Below are positions 50,929 through 60,449 of a stretch of 64,000 bases of DNA, in pieces. How positions within the stretch are numbered: the first letter of the stretch is position 1; each line of letters starts with the position of its first letter. The notes under the pieces are model-generated. The model was not told the DNA's origin, did no database searches, and saw nothing but the letters and a program-made list of their open reading frames with translations. A program made the translations under genes and the position numbers. Source of the stretch: JADZAI01 sp964390465 (GTDB lineage: Bacteria; Pseudomonadota; Alphaproteobacteria; Micropepsales; Micropepsaceae); NCBI GenBank assembly GCA_964390465.1, contig CAYMIJ010000006.1, positions 62,001 to 126,000 of the forward strand, written 5' to 3'.

Positions 50929-52863
50929 TCATCCTGGGCGGTTGTCGATCAGGTTCTGCACCACGCCGGGGTCGGCGAGGGTTGAGGTGTCGCCCAGATT
51001 GCCAAGCTCGTTCTCGGCGATCTTGCGCAGGATGCGGCGCATGATTTTCCCCGAGCGCGTCTTGGGCAGGCCGGGCGCGAACTGGATCACGTCCGGGCTG
51101 GCGATCGGCCCGATGTGACGGCGCACATGGGCGATCAGTGCCTTGCGCAAATCCTCGGTAGGTTCTGCGCCCACCACCAGCGTCACATAAGCGTAGATGC
51201 CCTGCCCCTTGATATCGTGCGGGAAGCCGACCACCGCGGCTTCCGCCACATCATGATGGGCGACCAGCGCGCTTTCCACCTCCGCCGTGCCGATGCGATG
51301 GCCCGACACGTTGATGACGTCATCGACGCGGCCGGTGATCCAGTAATAGCCATCCTCGTCGCGGCGGCAGCCATCGCCGGTGAAATACTTGCCCGGATAG
51401 GTTTTGAAATAAGTGTCGATGAAACGCTGGTGATCGCCGTAAACGGTGCGCATCTGCCCCGGCCAGCTTTGGGTCAGCACCAGATTGCCGGTGGCGGCAC
51501 CATCCAGCACCGCGCCTTTTTCATCCACCAGTTCCGGTACGATCCCGAACAGCGGCTTCGTCGCGCTGCCCGGTTTCAGCGCAGTCGCGCCAGGCAACGG
51601 CGAGATGAGGATGCCGCCGGTTTCCGTCTGCCACCATGTATCGACGATGGGACAGCGGCCATCGCCGACCACACGGTGATACCAAAGCCAGGCTTCCGGG
51701 TTGATCGGTTCGCCCACACTGCCCAGCAGGCGCAGCGAGGCGCGGCTGGTGGATTTCACCGGCCCTTCGCCTTCACGCATCAAGGCACGGATGGCGGTGG
51801 GCGCGGTGTAGAAAATATTGACCTTGTGCTTGTCGATCACCTGCCAGAAGCGTGAGGCATCAGGATAGTTCGGCACGCCTTCAAACATCAGCGTCGTCGC
51901 GCCGTTCGCCAGCGGGCCATAGACGATGTAGGAATGGCCCGTGACCCAGCCGACATCGGCGGTGCACCAGTAGATGTCGCCGTCGCGATAATCGAACACA
52001 TATTGATGCGTCATCGCGGCATAGACGAGATAACCCGCCGTGGTGTGCAGCACACCCTTGGGTTTGCCTGTGGAACCTGATGTGTAGAGGATGAAGAGCG
52101 GATCTTCCGCATTCATCGGTTCAGGCTCACACACCGGCGCGGCGTTGGCAGCTTCGTCGTGATACCAGGTGTCGCGGGGGCTGTGCATCAACACCTTGCC
52201 GCCAGTGCGTTTCACCACGACGACATGACGCACATCGGGGCATTGGGTGAGCGCGAGATCGACATTCATCTTCAGCGGCACGGTCTTGCCGCCGCGCAGG
52301 CCCTCATCGGCGGTGATGATGATCGTGCTCTCGCAGTCGAGCACCCGATTGGCGAGGCTGTCGGGTGAGAAGCCCCCGAACACCACCGAATGAATGGCAC
52401 CGATGCGCGTGCAGGCCAGCATCGCATAGGCGGCTTCCGGGATCATCGGCAGATAGATGGTGACGCGGTCGCCCTTCTTCACGCCCTTGTTCTTCAGCAC
52501 ATTGGCGAACCGGCACACTTCCGTGTGCAATTCGCCATAGGTGATGTGGCGTGCATCAGCCGGATCGTCACCTTCCCAGATGATCGCCGTCTGGTCGGCG
52601 CGGGTCGCCAGATGGCGGTCGATGCAGTTCACCGACACATTGGTGATGCCATCCTCGTACCAGCGAATGTGCAGATCGCTGGCATCATAGGAAACATTGC
52701 GCACTTTGGTGAATGGCCTCAACCAGTCGATGCGGCGGGCTTCCTCGGCCCAGAAGGCATCCGGGTTGTTCAGCGATTCTGCATAACGGCGCTCATAGCT
52801 CTCGCGTGTTATGTAAGCGCGTTCTGCCCAATGCGGACTGACGGGCAAGACCTGATCGCTCAT
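50929..52863 (-). CDS. acs: Acetyl-CoA synthetase
   Basis: Acs activates acetate to acetyl-CoA. The 644-residue protein has the standard length, the P-loop LYTSGSTGKPKGVLH, YWCTADVGWVTGHSYIVYGP and the acetylation site motif PKTRSGKIMRR near the C-terminus, where the Lys is the target of Pat/CobB-type regulation in other bacteria. It is convergent with parE by 12 nt and follows chrA on the minus strand. A separate promoter was not identified in the 64-nt gap. Confidence 0.97.
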   Translation of the reverse strand: MSDQVLPVSPHWAERAYITRESYERRYAESLNNPDAFWAEEARRIDWLRPFTKVRNVSYDASDLHIRWYEDGITNVSVNCIDRHLATRADQTAIIWEGDDPADARHITYGELHTEVCRFANVLKNKGVKKGDRVTIYLPMIPEAAYAMLACTRIGAIHSVVFGGFSPDSLANRVLDCESTIIITADEGLRGGKTVPLKMNVDLALTQCPDVRHVVVVKRTGGKVLMHSPRDTWYHDEAANAAPVCEPEPMNAEDPLFILYTSGSTGKPKGVLHTTAGYLVYAAMTHQYVFDYRDGDIYWCTADVGWVTGHSYIVYGPLANGATTLMFEGVPNYPDASRFWQVIDKHKVNIFYTAPTAIRALMREGEGPVKSTSRASLRLLGSVGEPINPEAWLWYHRVVGDGRCPIVDTWWQTETGGILISPLPGATALKPGSATKPLFGIVPELVDEKGAVLDGAATGNLVLTQSWPGQMRTVYGDHQRFIDTYFKTYPGKYFTGDGCRRDEDGYYWITGRVDDVINVSGHRIGTAEVESALVAHHDVAEAAVVGFPHDIKGQGIYAYVTLVVGAEPTEDLRKALIAHVRRHIGPIASPDVIQFAPGLPKTRSGKIMRRILRKIAENELGNLGDTSTLADPGVVQNLIDNRPG

Positions 52864-52927
52864 GGCGCGTTTCCTTGTTGTCTTTGCCGTGATGCTAGAC
52901 GAGGAAACGCCTGCGCTTCAACCGTGG

Positions 52928-54292
52928 CTATAAATAAGAAAGCGCGAGGCCCAGCACCGCGAACAACGCCACCAGCGCGCCAACGCCCACCCGGCTGCTC
53001 TGTGTCAGTGCGATGGCGAGAACGGTCAGCATCAGCGCCCGCAGATCGAGACTGGCCCAGACCGGCACGCTCATATGCAGGCCATAGGCGCTGAGTGTTT
53101 CGGTCTGACGGAACAGCACATGCAGCGCGAACCATACGGCCAGATTGGCGATGACGCCGACCACCGCTGCAGTGATCGCGGTCATGGCAGCCGAGAGGCC
53201 GCGCTTTTCGCGCAGGGCCTCGGCATAGGGCGCGCCGGCAAAGATGAACAGGAACGAGGGCGCGAAAATCGCCCACAGCGTGATGAGCGAGCCCAGCGCA
53301 CCGGCGATCAGGGGATCAAACCCTGTCGCGGCGCGAAAGGCCGCAAGAAAGCCTACAAACTGAAGCACGAGAATCAACGGCCCTGGCGTCGTTTCGGCAA
53401 GGCCAAGCCCGTTGACCATTTCCGGCGCGGCCAGCCAATGATGGGTCTGCACCGCTTCCTGCGCGACATAGGTCAGCACCGCATAGGCGCCGCCAAAGGT
53501 CACCGCCGCCATCTGACTGAAGAACTGCGAAAGCTGCGTGAAGGGATGCGCGCCGCCAAGACTGACCCACAACAGCGCCAGCGGCCCGAGCCAGATCACG
53601 CCCCATACCGCCAGGTTCATGAAGAAGCGTGGCAGGCTGGCGCGGATATGAGGCAGGTGGCCGCCGTCAATCAATGCATCAGCAAGGCCGTATTCGGGTG
53701 ATCCGGCCTCGGCCTTGTGACCGCCCGCCCCGCTTACCCATGAAGGACGCAGGCGCGACAGAATGAACCCGGCCAAAGCGGCAGCGATGATAACGAGGGG
53801 AAAGGGCAGCGCGAACAGGAACAACGCCAGAAAAGCCAACAGAGCGATGATCCGCAGCGCCGTGGTCTTCAGCGCCCGGCCCGCCACACGCAGCAGCGCC
53901 TGCATGACAATCGCCAGCACCGCGCATTTGATGCCGAAGAACAGACCATCGACCAGTGGCACATGGGCATAAAGCGCATAGAGCGTGCTCAGGCCCAGCA
54001 TGACCAGCGCGCCGGGCAGGATGAACAGCAGACCGGCAATCAGTCCGCCGCGCACCCCGCCGAGCAGCCAGCCAACATAGGTGGCGAGCTGCTGTGCCTC
54101 TGGCCCCGGCAGCACCATGCAATAGTTCAGGGCATGCAGAAATCGCTGCTCGCCGATCCAGCGCTTTTCATCCACCAGCACGCGGTGCATCAGCGCGATC
54201 TGTGCTGCCGGTCCACCGAAACTGAAAAGCCCGATACGGCCAAAGACGCCGATCATCTCTGCAAATGCTGGTTTGGCTGGTGGCTTCGTCAT
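52928..54292 (-). CDS. chrA: Chromate efflux transporter ChrA
   Basis: The 454-residue membrane protein contains two homologous chromate-transport domains of the CHR family. Each begins with a short motif: FGGPAAQIALMH at about 24-35 and TFGGAYAVLTYVAQEAVQ in the second half. GPEAQQLATYVGWLLGGVRGG and TPGPLILVLQFVGF are other signatures. Long-chain CHR proteins export chromate with the membrane potential. No chrB regulator is adjacent. Confidence 0.93.
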   Translation of the reverse strand: MTKPPAKPAFAEMIGVFGRIGLFSFGGPAAQIALMHRVLVDEKRWIGEQRFLHALNYCMVLPGPEAQQLATYVGWLLGGVRGGLIAGLLFILPGALVMLGLSTLYALYAHVPLVDGLFFGIKCAVLAIVMQALLRVAGRALKTTALRIIALLAFLALFLFALPFPLVIIAAALAGFILSRLRPSWVSGAGGHKAEAGSPEYGLADALIDGGHLPHIRASLPRFFMNLAVWGVIWLGPLALLWVSLGGAHPFTQLSQFFSQMAAVTFGGAYAVLTYVAQEAVQTHHWLAAPEMVNGLGLAETTPGPLILVLQFVGFLAAFRAATGFDPLIAGALGSLITLWAIFAPSFLFIFAGAPYAEALREKRGLSAAMTAITAAVVGVIANLAVWFALHVLFRQTETLSAYGLHMSVPVWASLDLRALMLTVLAIALTQSSRVGVGALVALFAVLGLALSYL

Positions 54293-54435
54293 GCCAACCG
54301 CTTAACCCGGAAAAATGACGCTTGATAGCATGGGGATGAAACCGGTGGTGCGGAACCGGATGGGTGTTCGTGCGTTGTAATGTCCGAACCGGGGGCGAAC
54401 CCTGCACTCACTTTCTTCTGAACGGAACAGCAGAC

Positions 54436-54963
54436 ATGCGCGACCTTTTTGAAATGATGACCCGCAAATCGACATGGCGCGATCTGTGGAAATCCGTCCA
54501 GGACGAGGCGGTGGACCTGACAAAAAGCGTTGATCGCGACGCACGCGCTATGGGCCGCAAGGCCTATGCTGCGATGCCGGAAAAGGCCGACATGCGCCGT
54601 ATGCGCGATCAGGTTGAACGCAATGTTTCAGACCTCTGGCCACAGGTCGTGGCGACTGCGGCGGCCGTCGCCCGTGAGGTTTCCCAGCGCAGCAACGAAG
54701 TCCATCAGCGTGGTGAGGATCTCTATGCGCAGGCCGAGCGGATGTATGATCGGCATGGCCGCCCATTTATCGGCCGCGTGAAACGCGGTGAACGTAAGGC
54801 GCTTCTGGCAGTGGGCGGCGGCGTGCTGGCCGTGGGTGCCATTGCCTGGGCAGTCAGTGCAATGGGGAAGCAAACACCCGATCAAAAATCGTCTCAACCT
54901 GACGGAGATGATGTTCAAGATCGAAAAGCTGTTCGAGAGCTGCCGCGTCCAGACGCTGCGTGA
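54436..54963 (+). CDS. Hypothetical membrane-anchored coiled-coil protein
   Basis: The 175-residue product starts MRDLFEMMTRK, and residues 20-115 are strongly charged and helical (DEAVDLTKSVDRDARAMG, RRMRDQVERNVSDL), like a coiled coil. One membrane segment follows near 120-140 (KALLAVGGGVLAVGAIAWAV), then a polar tail. It looks like a YtxH- or stress-type anchored protein, but no family was recognised. The last 110 nt overlap convergent purB. An upstream in-frame stretch (from 54364) was excluded. Confidence 0.65.
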   Translation: MRDLFEMMTRKSTWRDLWKSVQDEAVDLTKSVDRDARAMGRKAYAAMPEKADMRRMRDQVERNVSDLWPQVVATAAAVAREVSQRSNEVHQRGEDLYAQAERMYDRHGRPFIGRVKRGERKALLAVGGGVLAVGAIAWAVSAMGKQTPDQKSSQPDGDDVQDRKAVRELPRPDAA

Positions 54964-56185
54964 CATCTGAATCAGCCTTCAGATTATCAAGGAAGGTCGG
55001 CGCGCTGACGCCCTGCTGCATCGCATGCCACACAGGCATGGCGTTGCGCTGGACCAGACGATAGGCGTCCTCGCGCGCAACACCTGCCTGAGTCAGTGCC
55101 AGCAGCACACGCTGCGAATGAACCAGTCCGCCCAGCAGGTCGAGATTACGCTGCATACGATCGGGATAGATCACCAGTTTTTCCACGACATCCGCCAGAC
55201 GATTCAGTGCGAAGTCGAGCGTGATGGTGGCATCCGGCGCGATGTAGCGCTCGACGCTGGAATGGCTGATGTCGCGTTCGTGCCAGAGCGCGACGTTTTC
55301 AAGCGCCGGCGTCACATAGCCGCGCACCATGCGGGCAAGCCCGGTGAGATTTTCGGTCAGCACCGGATTGCGCTTGTGGGGCATGGCTGATGAGCCCTTC
55401 TGGCCTTCGGAGAAATACTCCTCAGCCTCCAGCACCTCTGTGCGCTGAAGATGGCGGATTTCAACAGCCAGATGTTCGATCTGGCTGGCGACCACGCCCA
55501 GCGTCGCGAAGAATGCAGCATGGCGGTCGCGCGGAATGATTTGTGTTGAAACAGGTTCGGCTTTCAGACCCAGCTTTGCAGCGACATGCTCTTCCACGCG
55601 CGGATCGACCTGCGCGAAGGTGCCGACTGCACCTGAGATCGCGCAGGTGGCGATTTCTGCACGCGCTGCAACAAGCCGCGCCCGCGCGCGCTGAAAAGCA
55701 GCATGATGGCCGGCCAGCTTCACGCCGAACGTGGTCGGTTCGGCATGGATGCCGTGACTGCGCCCGATGGTTGGGGTCAGCTTGTGTTCACGGGCGCGTT
55801 TTTCCAACGCCGCCAGCACGCGGTCGACGCCGGCGAGCAGCAGGTCCGAGGCGCGCGCCAGCTGCACCGCAAGGCAGGTGTCGAGCACGTCTGATGAGGT
55901 CATGCCCTGATGGACGAAGCGCGCATCCGGCCCGATGAACTCGGCCAAATGGGTGAGGAAGGCGATCACATCATGCTTCACCTCGCGCTCGATGGCGTCG
56001 ATTTTCGCGACGTCGAAGGTGGCGGCATTGCCCTTATCCCAGATGGTGCGCGCGGCCTCTTTCGGAATCACCCCAAGCTCGGCCAGCGCCTCGCAGGCAT
56101 GGGCCTCGATCTCGAACCAGATGCGGAACTTCGTTTCCGGCGACCAGATGGCGGTCATGTCGGGGCGAGCGTAGCGGGGAATCAT
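54854..56185 (-). CDS. purB: Adenylosuccinate lyase PurB
   Basis: PurB cleaves SAICAR and adenylosuccinate in purine synthesis. The 443-residue protein has HQGMTSSDVLDTC, GRSHGIHAEPTTFG and the superfamily signature GSSAMPHKRNPVLTE. It is of the short bacterial type with IPRYARPDMTAIWSPETKF at the N-terminus. The 3' end overlaps a convergent gene of unknown function by 110 nt. Together with purH, two purine genes are present but not clustered. Confidence 0.97.
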   Translation of the reverse strand: MIPRYARPDMTAIWSPETKFRIWFEIEAHACEALAELGVIPKEAARTIWDKGNAATFDVAKIDAIEREVKHDVIAFLTHLAEFIGPDARFVHQGMTSSDVLDTCLAVQLARASDLLLAGVDRVLAALEKRAREHKLTPTIGRSHGIHAEPTTFGVKLAGHHAAFQRARARLVAARAEIATCAISGAVGTFAQVDPRVEEHVAAKLGLKAEPVSTQIIPRDRHAAFFATLGVVASQIEHLAVEIRHLQRTEVLEAEEYFSEGQKGSSAMPHKRNPVLTENLTGLARMVRGYVTPALENVALWHERDISHSSVERYIAPDATITLDFALNRLADVVEKLVIYPDRMQRNLDLLGGLVHSQRVLLALTQAGVAREDAYRLVQRNAMPVWHAMQQGVSAPTFLDNLKADSDVTQRLDAAALEQLFDLEHHLRQVETIFDRVFASPLH

Positions 56186-56302
56186 GGGCGTCTCGTTTTG
56201 GCGGACCTGCTTCTAGCCCGCACCCTGACCGACGTCGACCTACCGCGTGGAATCAGTCGATGTCTGTCTGACGTTAAAAAGATACGAATTGTTGTCTTTA
56301 AG

Positions 56303-56343
56303 CAATAATATGTATTGACATGAATTCCTTTCGCGTCTAAAAG
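56303..56343 (+). promoter_or_regulatory. Promoter of the HTH gene with overlapping inverted repeat; likely leaderless
   Basis: TTGACA (56315-56320), 17 nt, TAAAAG (56338-56343) places the start of transcription at or next to the ATG at 56351, where no ribosome site is seen. An inverted repeat CAATA-N5-TATTG (56303-56317) overlaps the -35 and could bind the encoded repressor. Leaderless messages are common in Caulobacterales. Both ideas are inferences from spacing. Confidence 0.45.
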
Positions 56344-56350
56344 CAAGATC

Positions 56351-56581
56351 ATGTTCAACCGCATCGCCCTGCTGCGCACCGAACGCAACATCTCGCGCAA
56401 AGACCTCGCAGCCGAGGTCGGCGTCAATGTGCAGACCATCGGTTATCTGGAACGGGGCGACTACAGCCCCTCGCTGGAGCTGGCCCTGAAAATCGCCCGT
56501 TTTTTCGATGCGCCGGTGGACATGATCTTTTCGCTCGACCCGTTCGAGCCGCTCAGCACGCAATGGAGGCGTAACCCATGA
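56351..56581 (+). CDS. XRE-family helix-turn-helix regulator
   Basis: The 76-residue protein is a single Cro/C1-type helix-turn-helix domain (about residues 4-60: NRIALLRTERNISRKDLA, EVGVNVQTIGYLERGDYSPS, LALKIARFFDAPVDMIFSLD). It overlaps the next gene by 4 nt (ATGA), so the two are translationally coupled. Small XRE regulators paired with a short membrane protein are frequent. It probably represses its own promoter through the CAATA/TATTG repeat upstream. Confidence 0.9.
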   Translation: MFNRIALLRTERNISRKDLAAEVGVNVQTIGYLERGDYSPSLELALKIARFFDAPVDMIFSLDPFEPLSTQWRRNP

Positions 56582-57063
56582 AACGCACGGTCCGCAAAGT
56601 GTTTGCCATGCCCAAACATGTATTGATGAACCACCCCGGCTTTGACTGGGCCCGCCCGCGCGCCATGCGCCGACGGCTGGTGATGCTCTATGCTCTGGTC
56701 ATCATAGTCATGGCGGTGTGCTTCGGGCTGGCGACGGGCCTGAAGAGCAACTGGCTGCTCGGCGGCTTTATTGCCGGACTGTCCGTGCTCGTCCTCATCA
56801 TCGGCAGCATCAACGCGAGCGTTCGTGGCATCACGGAACTGTGCACGACGCGGCTCGACGAATGGCAGATCGCCCGGCGTGACGCGATGTTCCGCGTCTG
56901 CTGGCTGCCCTGTCTGGCGCTGGTGGGTGTCGTGTTGTTCGTCTGCGCAATGACGAATGTTCTGGCCGGTGTGAAAGCCGGACTGGCGATCGGCACCTTC
57001 TTCGTCATGCTCTATCTGCCGACAGCAGCGCTCGCCTGGACACTGCCGGAAGAACCGGAATGA
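56578..57063 (+). CDS. Four-helix integral membrane protein co-encoded with an HTH regulator
   Basis: The 161-residue protein has four hydrophobic segments (about 34-54, 61-80, 108-126, 131-153) and a basic N-terminus (MKRTVRKVFAMPKHVLM). It starts inside the upstream HTH gene's stop. No enzymatic motif was recognised. The pairing suggests that the regulator controls this protein or senses through it. It carries SSU-like residues only by chance and was not assigned to a family. Confidence 0.75.
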   Translation: MKRTVRKVFAMPKHVLMNHPGFDWARPRAMRRRLVMLYALVIIVMAVCFGLATGLKSNWLLGGFIAGLSVLVLIIGSINASVRGITELCTTRLDEWQIARRDAMFRVCWLPCLALVGVVLFVCAMTNVLAGVKAGLAIGTFFVMLYLPTAALAWTLPEEPE

Positions 57064-57152
57064 CCCGTCACCCCAGCCTTGAGGCGGCGTTATGCGTCGA
57101 CATGAGTCCTCAAGCACGCTACTCCAAGCGCTTCATAATTGGAGAAATGCCC

Positions 57153-57551
57153 ATGAAGTCCCTGTTGTCCGTTATCACCGCAGTCGCCTTACTTGCACCA
57201 CTCGCATGGGCCGAAGAAGCCGCAGCGCCCGCCCCTTCTGCAGCGGTTGAAGCCCCCGCCACTGCCGAAACCGTTGAAAGCCTGCGCGCCGACGTCGCCA
57301 CAGCCTGCACTGCAGCGAAGGGCGGGGATGAAAAGGCCAAAGGCGAATGCGATTGCTTCATCAAGAATGTCGAGACTGAGTTCAAGGCAGATGAAATGAA
57401 TATGCTGAAAATCCTGAAGTCGGGCCTCAATCCCGGCGACGTCAAGGAAATCGCCGCACTGCTGGGTATGAGCGAAAGCGACACCACTGACTTCATCAAG
57501 ATGGCCAGCGACAAAATGAATAAGATCGCCGAGACCTGCAAGGCGAAGTGA
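57153..57551 (+). CDS. Small secreted protein
   Basis: The 132-residue product has a signal peptide (MKSLLSVITAVALLAPLAWA) and an Ala/Pro/Glu-rich start to the mature part, followed by a mostly helical region with three cysteines (TACTAAKGG, ECDCF, ETCKAK makes four in all). GGAG lies 9 nt before the ATG. A terminator follows. No domain was recognised; the protein resembles small periplasmic helical proteins of unknown role. Confidence 0.72.
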   Translation: MKSLLSVITAVALLAPLAWAEEAAAPAPSAAVEAPATAETVESLRADVATACTAAKGGDEKAKGECDCFIKNVETEFKADEMNMLKILKSGLNPGDVKEIAALLGMSESDTTDFIKMASDKMNKIAETCKAK

Positions 57552-57584
57552 TCCTGTTCTTTATTCTGCACCTCGCAGGCGATG

Positions 57585-57608
57585 AATGGCCCCCAACGGG
57601 GCCATTTT
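57585..57608 (+). terminator. Rho-independent terminator after the small secreted protein gene
   Basis: A perfect 9-bp stem AATGGCCCC/GGGGCCATT with a 4-nt loop (CAAC) is followed by TTCGTT, about 33 nt after the stop. The T-run is short but the stem is strong. Confidence 0.7.
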
Positions 57609-57741
57609 CGTTCCCGGCGGATGGGCCTGTGATTTCCGTCACGGAAGCAAGACACCTGCAATTGGCGCTTGCCTAACGGTGCCGCGGTTGGTTTGTCTCT
57701 TGCGCATAATCAAGGGCGCAAAGCCCGCTGCGTGAGGAAAC

Positions 57742-59499
57742 ATGGCTGACGATCTGACCGACCTTTTGCCGCCGGGCTTTCCGGCCATGTCCATCAAGGA
57801 CGCGACCACACTTATCACCACAACGCCCGGCTCTCCGCTTGAAATCGATGAAGCGGTGATCCGGGGCGTGAAGCTGAAAATCTGGAAGAATGCACCGCCG
57901 ACTTTGCGTGAGATTTATGTGGCCAATGAGCCCTATCTCGCCCGCACCTATCTGGTGCTGGACGATGAGCGCGTAACCTTCGAGACTCACCGCCGGGCTA
58001 CCTATGCCATCGCGGCGCAGTTGCAGGCTGATGGTGTGGTGAAGGGTGACCGCGTAGCCATCGTCGCGCGTAACCTGCCCGAATGGTCGGCGGCATTCTG
58101 GGCGGTCGTACTGGTGGGCGCGATCGCGACGCCGCTCAATGCATGGTGGACAGGACACGAACTGGAATACGGGCTTCAGGATTCGGGGTCGAAAGTGCTG
58201 ATCTGTGATGGCGAGCGTTGGGCGCGCATTGCAGATCATGCCGCCGCCTGTCCGGCGCTTGAGAAAGTCTATGTGACCCGCGCATCGGGCGATCTCGGCA
58301 ACCCCAAAGCGACAACGCTGGAAAGCGTGATCGGCAAGCCGAATGACTGGGCGAAACTGCCCGAAGGCAAAATGCCAGAGACACCGCTTGGTGCCGATGA
58401 TGACGCGACGATCTTCTACACGTCAGGCACGACCGGAAAGCCCAAGGGTGCGATCATCACGCACCGCAATATCATTTCCAATTTCTTCAATGCCCTGTCG
58501 GCGCAGGCGCGCTCGTTCCTGCGCCGCGGCGAGATGCCGCCCGCACCCGACCCAACAGCTCCGCAAAAAGCCTCGCTGCTGTCGGTGCCATTCTTCCACG
58601 CGACCGGCTGCTTTGCCGTCATGATTCCGGCCATGATGTCAGGCGGGAAAATCGTGCTGCAGCGCCGTTGGGACGTCGATGCGGCGCTGGCGCTGATCGA
58701 GAAAGAGAAAATCAACTCGGCGGGCGGTGTGCCCACCATCGCCTGGCAGATTCTGGAACATCCGCGCTTTGCCGAATTCGACCTGTCGTCGCTGGAGACA
58801 ATTTCTTATGGCGGCGCACCCTCAGCGCCCGAACTGGTGCGCCGCATCAAGCAGCGTTTCCCCAAGTCGCAGCCAGGTCAGGGCTGGGGCATGACGGAAA
58901 CCTCGGCCACCGCGACCAGCAATTTCGGCGAGGACTATATCCGCAAGCCCGCGAGCTGCGGCCTGCCTTCCGCCACCGGCGAGGTGAAGGTGGTCTCGCC
59001 TGATGGCAAGTCGCTGCCCGAAGGCGATGTCGGTGAACTCTGGTATCGCGGCCCGACAGTGGTGCGTGGATACTGGCAGAAGCCCGAAGCCACCGCCCAG
59101 ACCTTCGAGGATGGCTGGGTGAAAACCGGCGACCTCGCGCGCATCGACGATGAAGGCTTCGTCTATATCGTCGACCGCGCCAAGGACATGCTGATCCGTG
59201 GCGGTGAGAACATCTACTGCGTCGAGGTCGAGAACGCGCTCTACGATCACCCGGCGGTGATGGACGCCGCCGTGATCGGCCGTCCGCATCAGATTCTGGG
59301 CGAGGAGCCGGTCGCCGTCGTGCATCTGAAGCATGGCGCATCAGCCACCGAGGAGGAACTGCGCGGTTTCGTGGGCAGCAAGATCGCCGCCTTCAAGGTG
59401 CCAGTGAAAATCCTGTTCCTGCCCGAAACCCTGCCGCGCAATCCGAACGGCAAGATCATGAAGCGCGATCTGAAGCCGTTGTTTGAAGGCGCTGCGTAA
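57742..59499 (+). CDS. Class I adenylate-forming acyl-CoA synthetase
   Basis: The 585-residue protein activates a carboxylic acid, likely a fatty or aromatic acid, to its CoA thioester. It has the P-loop FYTSGTTGKPKGAI at about 227-240, GWGMTETSA, the hinge-region GDLARIDDEGF and the C-terminal lysine motif NPNGKIMKRDL. About 60 residues precede the first conserved block. The stop overlaps the nitronate monooxygenase start by one base (TAATG), so they form an operon. Confidence 0.92.
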   Translation: MADDLTDLLPPGFPAMSIKDATTLITTTPGSPLEIDEAVIRGVKLKIWKNAPPTLREIYVANEPYLARTYLVLDDERVTFETHRRATYAIAAQLQADGVVKGDRVAIVARNLPEWSAAFWAVVLVGAIATPLNAWWTGHELEYGLQDSGSKVLICDGERWARIADHAAACPALEKVYVTRASGDLGNPKATTLESVIGKPNDWAKLPEGKMPETPLGADDDATIFYTSGTTGKPKGAIITHRNIISNFFNALSAQARSFLRRGEMPPAPDPTAPQKASLLSVPFFHATGCFAVMIPAMMSGGKIVLQRRWDVDAALALIEKEKINSAGGVPTIAWQILEHPRFAEFDLSSLETISYGGAPSAPELVRRIKQRFPKSQPGQGWGMTETSATATSNFGEDYIRKPASCGLPSATGEVKVVSPDGKSLPEGDVGELWYRGPTVVRGYWQKPEATAQTFEDGWVKTGDLARIDDEGFVYIVDRAKDMLIRGGENIYCVEVENALYDHPAVMDAAVIGRPHQILGEEPVAVVHLKHGASATEEELRGFVGSKIAAFKVPVKILFLPETLPRNPNGKIMKRDLKPLFEGAA

Positions 59500-60449
59500 T
59501 GGCGTTCGACAACCGCATCACCCGGATGCTGGGCGTCCGGTATCCCATCGTGCAGGCGCCGATGGGTTGGATTGCCCGTGCACAGCTTGCCAGCGCTGTT
59601 TCCAATGCCGGCGGCATGGGGATCATCGAGACCTCGTCCGGTGCACTGGACGAGGTGCGTGCAGAAATCAAAAAGATGCGCACGCTGACCGACAAACCGT
59701 TCGGCGTGAATATCGCGCAGGCCTTCGTGCGCGATCCCGACATCGTGAAATTCGTGGTCGATCAGGGCATCAAATTCGTCACCACCTCAGCGGGTGATCC
59801 GACCCGCTATTGCGAGGCGCTGAAAAGCCACGGCCTCATCGTGTTCCATGTCGTGCCGACGCTGAAAGCGGCACTGAAGGCCGTGGAAGCAGGTGTCGAT
59901 GGGCTTGTGGTGGAAGGCGCGGAAGGCGGCGGCTTCAAGAACCCGAAGGATGTTTCCACCATGGTGCTGCTGCCTTTGGTGCGCGAGAAGACGAACGTGC
60001 CGATCATCGCGGCGGGCGGCATCACCTGTGGCCGCACCATGGCGGCAGCCTTCGCGCTGGGCGCGGAAGGTGTGCAGATGGGCACCCGTATGGTGAGCGC
60101 GGCGGAATCCCCCGTGCATGACAACTGGAAGAATGCGATCATCGCGGCGGAAGAAACCGGCACGGTGTTTCTCAACCGCTTCGGCTCACCCGCTTTGCGC
60201 GCACTGCGCACTGAAAAGACGACACGGCTGGAGCGCGAGCTGGGGCCTGACTATCAGGGCAAGCCGGTCATGGCCGAGTTCGGTAACGCCAAAGACCTCT
60301 ATTTCGGCGGCGACATGGAATCGTCCATCGCGCTGTCGGGTCAGGTGGCAGGGCGCATAGACAGCGTGAAGCCGGTGAAGCAGATCATCGACGAAACAGT
60401 TACTGAGTTTCAGCGCGTTGCGGGCGAGCTTGGCCGCAGCGCCGGCTGA
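59499..60449 (+). CDS. Nitronate monooxygenase family protein
   Basis: The 316-residue TIM-barrel flavoprotein belongs to the 2-nitropropane dioxygenase / nitronate monooxygenase family. It begins NRITRMLGVRYPIVQAPMGW and has AVSNAGGMGII, VVEGAEGGG and PIIAAGGITCGRTMAAAFALGA, which form the FMN site. Many family members act as enoyl reductases or quinone reductases, so nitronate oxidation is not certain. Coupled to an acyl-CoA synthetase, a fatty-acid-related role is likely. Confidence 0.88.
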   Translation: MAFDNRITRMLGVRYPIVQAPMGWIARAQLASAVSNAGGMGIIETSSGALDEVRAEIKKMRTLTDKPFGVNIAQAFVRDPDIVKFVVDQGIKFVTTSAGDPTRYCEALKSHGLIVFHVVPTLKAALKAVEAGVDGLVVEGAEGGGFKNPKDVSTMVLLPLVREKTNVPIIAAGGITCGRTMAAAFALGAEGVQMGTRMVSAAESPVHDNWKNAIIAAEETGTVFLNRFGSPALRALRTEKTTRLERELGPDYQGKPVMAEFGNAKDLYFGGDMESSIALSGQVAGRIDSVKPVKQIIDETVTEFQRVAGELGRSAG

